NCBI RefSeq assembly: GCF_030412785.1
Contig: NZ_CP125296.1
Location: forward strand, 806,001 to 870,000
Direction of reading: 5' to 3'
DNA from: Paraburkholderia sabiae
GTDB lineage: Bacteria; Pseudomonadota; Gammaproteobacteria; Burkholderiales; Burkholderiaceae
Length of the DNA stretch: 64,000 nucleotides
Part shown: positions 62,618 through 64,000 of the stretch, piece by piece
Position numbering within the stretch: position 1 is the stretch's first letter
How the letters are laid out: each line of letters opens with the position of its first letter
Made by a program: the position numbers and the translations under genes
Notes under the pieces: generated by a model
Seen by the model: the letters and a program-made list of their open reading frames with translations, nothing else
What the model was told of the DNA's origin: nothing
Databases searched by the model: none

Positions 62618-64000
62618 ATGCTCAAAAAGCTAACCGATCGTCAGCACGCTTCGACGCCGCGCAGCGATACCCCCAGCGGCGCGCTGGTGCTCAGCGCCCT
62701 GGGGGTCGTATTCGGAGACATCGGCACGAGCCCGATTTACGCGTTGCGACAAGCCGTCGTCGATGCGGGCTCGGTGAATGTGCAGATCGTGATGGGCGTG
62801 CTGTCGACGATCGTGTGGGCCGTCGTGATCGTCGTGATGCTCAAGTACGGGCTGTATGTGATGCGCGCCGACAACGAAGGCGAGGGCGGCATCATCGCGT
62901 TGACTGCACTGGTTCGCTCGGGCTACCAGAAGTCGCGGCGACACGTGCCGCGCAGCCTGCTTCTGGCCGGCTTGTTCGGCGCCGCGATGTTTTACGGCGA
63001 CTCGATGATCACGCCCGCCGTGTCGGTGTTGTCGGCGGTCGAAGGTCTGACGGAAATCAGTCCTGCGTTCGGTCCGTGGGTCGTACCCGTCGCGGCGGCG
63101 ATCCTGATCGCGCTGTTCGCGCTTCAGCATCGCGGCAGCACGGCGGTCGGCCATCTGTTCGGGCCCGTCATGGGCGTCTGGTTCGTGTCGCTCGCGGCGG
63201 TGGGCATCTACCGGATCGCGCAGCATCCCGCCGTTCTGAAAGCGCTGTCGCCGCAATGGGCTGTCTCGCTGGCGGTCGCTCGCCCCGGGATCGCGTTCAC
63301 GATTCTCGGCGCGGTGATTCTCGCGCTGACGGGCGCGGAAGCGCTCTATGCGGACATCGGCCACTTCGGACGCAAAGCGATCCGTATCGCGCTCGTCGCC
63401 ATTGTGTTTCCTTCCATCATCATTGGATATTTCGGGCAGGCGGCCACGTTGCTGTTCGTACCGGGCGCGGTCGCGCAGCCTTTCTTTCGCGCGCTGCCTT
63501 CTTGGGCGCTGATCCCCGGCGTGCTGATCACGGTGCTGGCGACGATCATCGCTTCGCAGGCCGTGATTTCAGGGGCATTCTCGATGACGAGTCAGGCGAT
63601 CGAACTCGGTTTCCTGCCCCGCATGCGGATCGTCGAAACATCGAAGGAGCAACGCGGCCAGGTCTATTCTCCCGCCGTCAACGCGATCCTGTTCGTGTCG
63701 GTGCTGTTCCTCGTGCTGGTCTTCCGGAGTTCGGCGCGACTGACTTCCGCCTACGGCATCGCCGTCGGACTCACGATGCTCGTCACGACGATCCAGATGG
63801 CGAGCGTAACGCGCAACGTGTGGGGCTGGTCGGCGTCGCGCGCGGCGCTCGTCGGCGTGCCGCTGCTCATCGTTGATCTGACGCTCGTCGCGGCGAACAT
63901 CCCGAAGATACCGGGCGGCGGCTGGTTCCCCGTCTCGGTCGGTCTGGTGCTGTTCGTGCTGATGTCGACGTGGAACCGCGGGCGAGAGCTTGCTGCCTCG
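62618..64000 (+). CDS. kup: Low-affinity potassium transport protein Kup (partial, runs off right edge)
   Basis: First 461 residues of the HAK/KUP/KT family K+:H+ symporter, about 12 membrane helices of the usual 628 residues. Signatures: LSALGVVFGDIGTSPIYALRQ, RADNEGEGGIIALTALV, GAAMFYGDSMITPAVSVLSA and ADIGHFGRKAIRIA. Located in the inner membrane. ATG 62618 is 22 bp after the stress-protein stop. The cytoplasmic C-terminal domain is outside the window. Confidence 0.94.
   Translation, partial: MLKKLTDRQHASTPRSDTPSGALVLSALGVVFGDIGTSPIYALRQAVVDAGSVNVQIVMGVLSTIVWAVVIVVMLKYGLYVMRADNEGEGGIIALTALVRSGYQKSRRHVPRSLLLAGLFGAAMFYGDSMITPAVSVLSAVEGLTEISPAFGPWVVPVAAAILIALFALQHRGSTAVGHLFGPVMGVWFVSLAAVGIYRIAQHPAVLKALSPQWAVSLAVARPGIAFTILGAVILALTGAEALYADIGHFGRKAIRIALVAIVFPSIIIGYFGQAATLLFVPGAVAQPFFRALPSWALIPGVLITVLATIIASQAVISGAFSMTSQAIELGFLPRMRIVETSKEQRGQVYSPAVNAILFVSVLFLVLVFRSSARLTSAYGIAVGLTMLVTTIQMASVTRNVWGWSASRAALVGVPLLIVDLTLVAANIPKIPGGGWFPVSVGLVLFVLMSTWNRGRELAAS

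Overview
The window is GC-rich (strong G/C third-position bias) and densely coding. Its proteins look like Burkholderiaceae, most likely Paraburkholderia, Caballeronia or Burkholderia. I infer this from near family-typical matches to known beta-proteobacterial enzymes (3-hydroxybenzoate 4-monooxygenase, LigJ/LigK, D-tartrate dehydratase, DUF4142 and DUF2795 proteins), not from a marker gene. No rRNA, tRNA, CRISPR array, intact insertion sequence, prophage or origin was seen. The content (sugar-acid, aromatic and creatinine catabolism, many LysR/AraC/MarR regulators, few housekeeping genes) suggests a secondary chromosome or accessory metabolic region.

Layout. 1-6.1 kb: a partial XRE/cupin regulator divergent from a GNAT acetyltransferase, two poorly known proteins, an SDR, and a YdeP-type molybdopterin oxidoreductase. 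6.1-12.6 kb (minus strand): a signalling cluster of a stand-alone CheB, a 1358-residue CheB-CheR-PAS-histidine kinase-receiver hybrid, a degenerate receiver protein, and an overlapping serine-recombinase-like protein that has lost its catalytic residues. This is the most unusual assembly in the window. 12.7-17.1 kb: SDRs and small stress-type or hypothetical proteins (a zinc-knuckle miniprotein, DUF2795, DUF4142, a 53-residue membrane peptide) and a truncated glycosyltransferase. 17.3-22.5 kb: a diguanylate cyclase behind a sigma-28-type promoter, an MFS transporter, flavohemoglobin and a Tat-exported HiPIP.

Catabolic modules follow. 22.5-27.9 kb: LysR regulator, D-tartrate dehydratase, C4-dicarboxylate transporter and a chemoreceptor with its own sigma-28-type promoter, apparently a tartrate uptake, use and taxis unit. 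28-35.4 kb: redox genes (Old Yellow Enzyme, quinone oxidoreductase, flavin reductase-like, Gfo/Idh/MocA) plus a cysteine-less carboxymuconolactone-decarboxylase-like protein with an XRE regulator. 35.4-37.8 kb: mobA with a MarR regulator and a clear operator-like palindrome. 38-40.3 kb: a secreted lipoprotein glycoside-hydrolase-like protein with a PA14 domain. 40.5-45.9 kb: galactarate/glucarate use (transporter, KdgD, GarD, periplasmic lactonase) around a 9-bp inverted repeat.

46.3-55.1 kb: a creatinine/creatine cluster (GlxA-type regulator, creatinase, serine hydroxymethyltransferase, creatininase, NCS1-type permease), then an MHS-family transporter with a second GlxA-type regulator. The creatinase operon and the MHS transporter share one promoter design: two half-sites 21 bp apart, then GAAATATTC, at identical distances from the start codons. 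55.4-61.3 kb: a gallate operon (gallate dioxygenase, aromatic-acid symporter, LigJ-type hydratase, LigK-type aldolase and a signal-less ModA-like protein). The window ends with a stress-type protein and a partial Kup potassium transporter.
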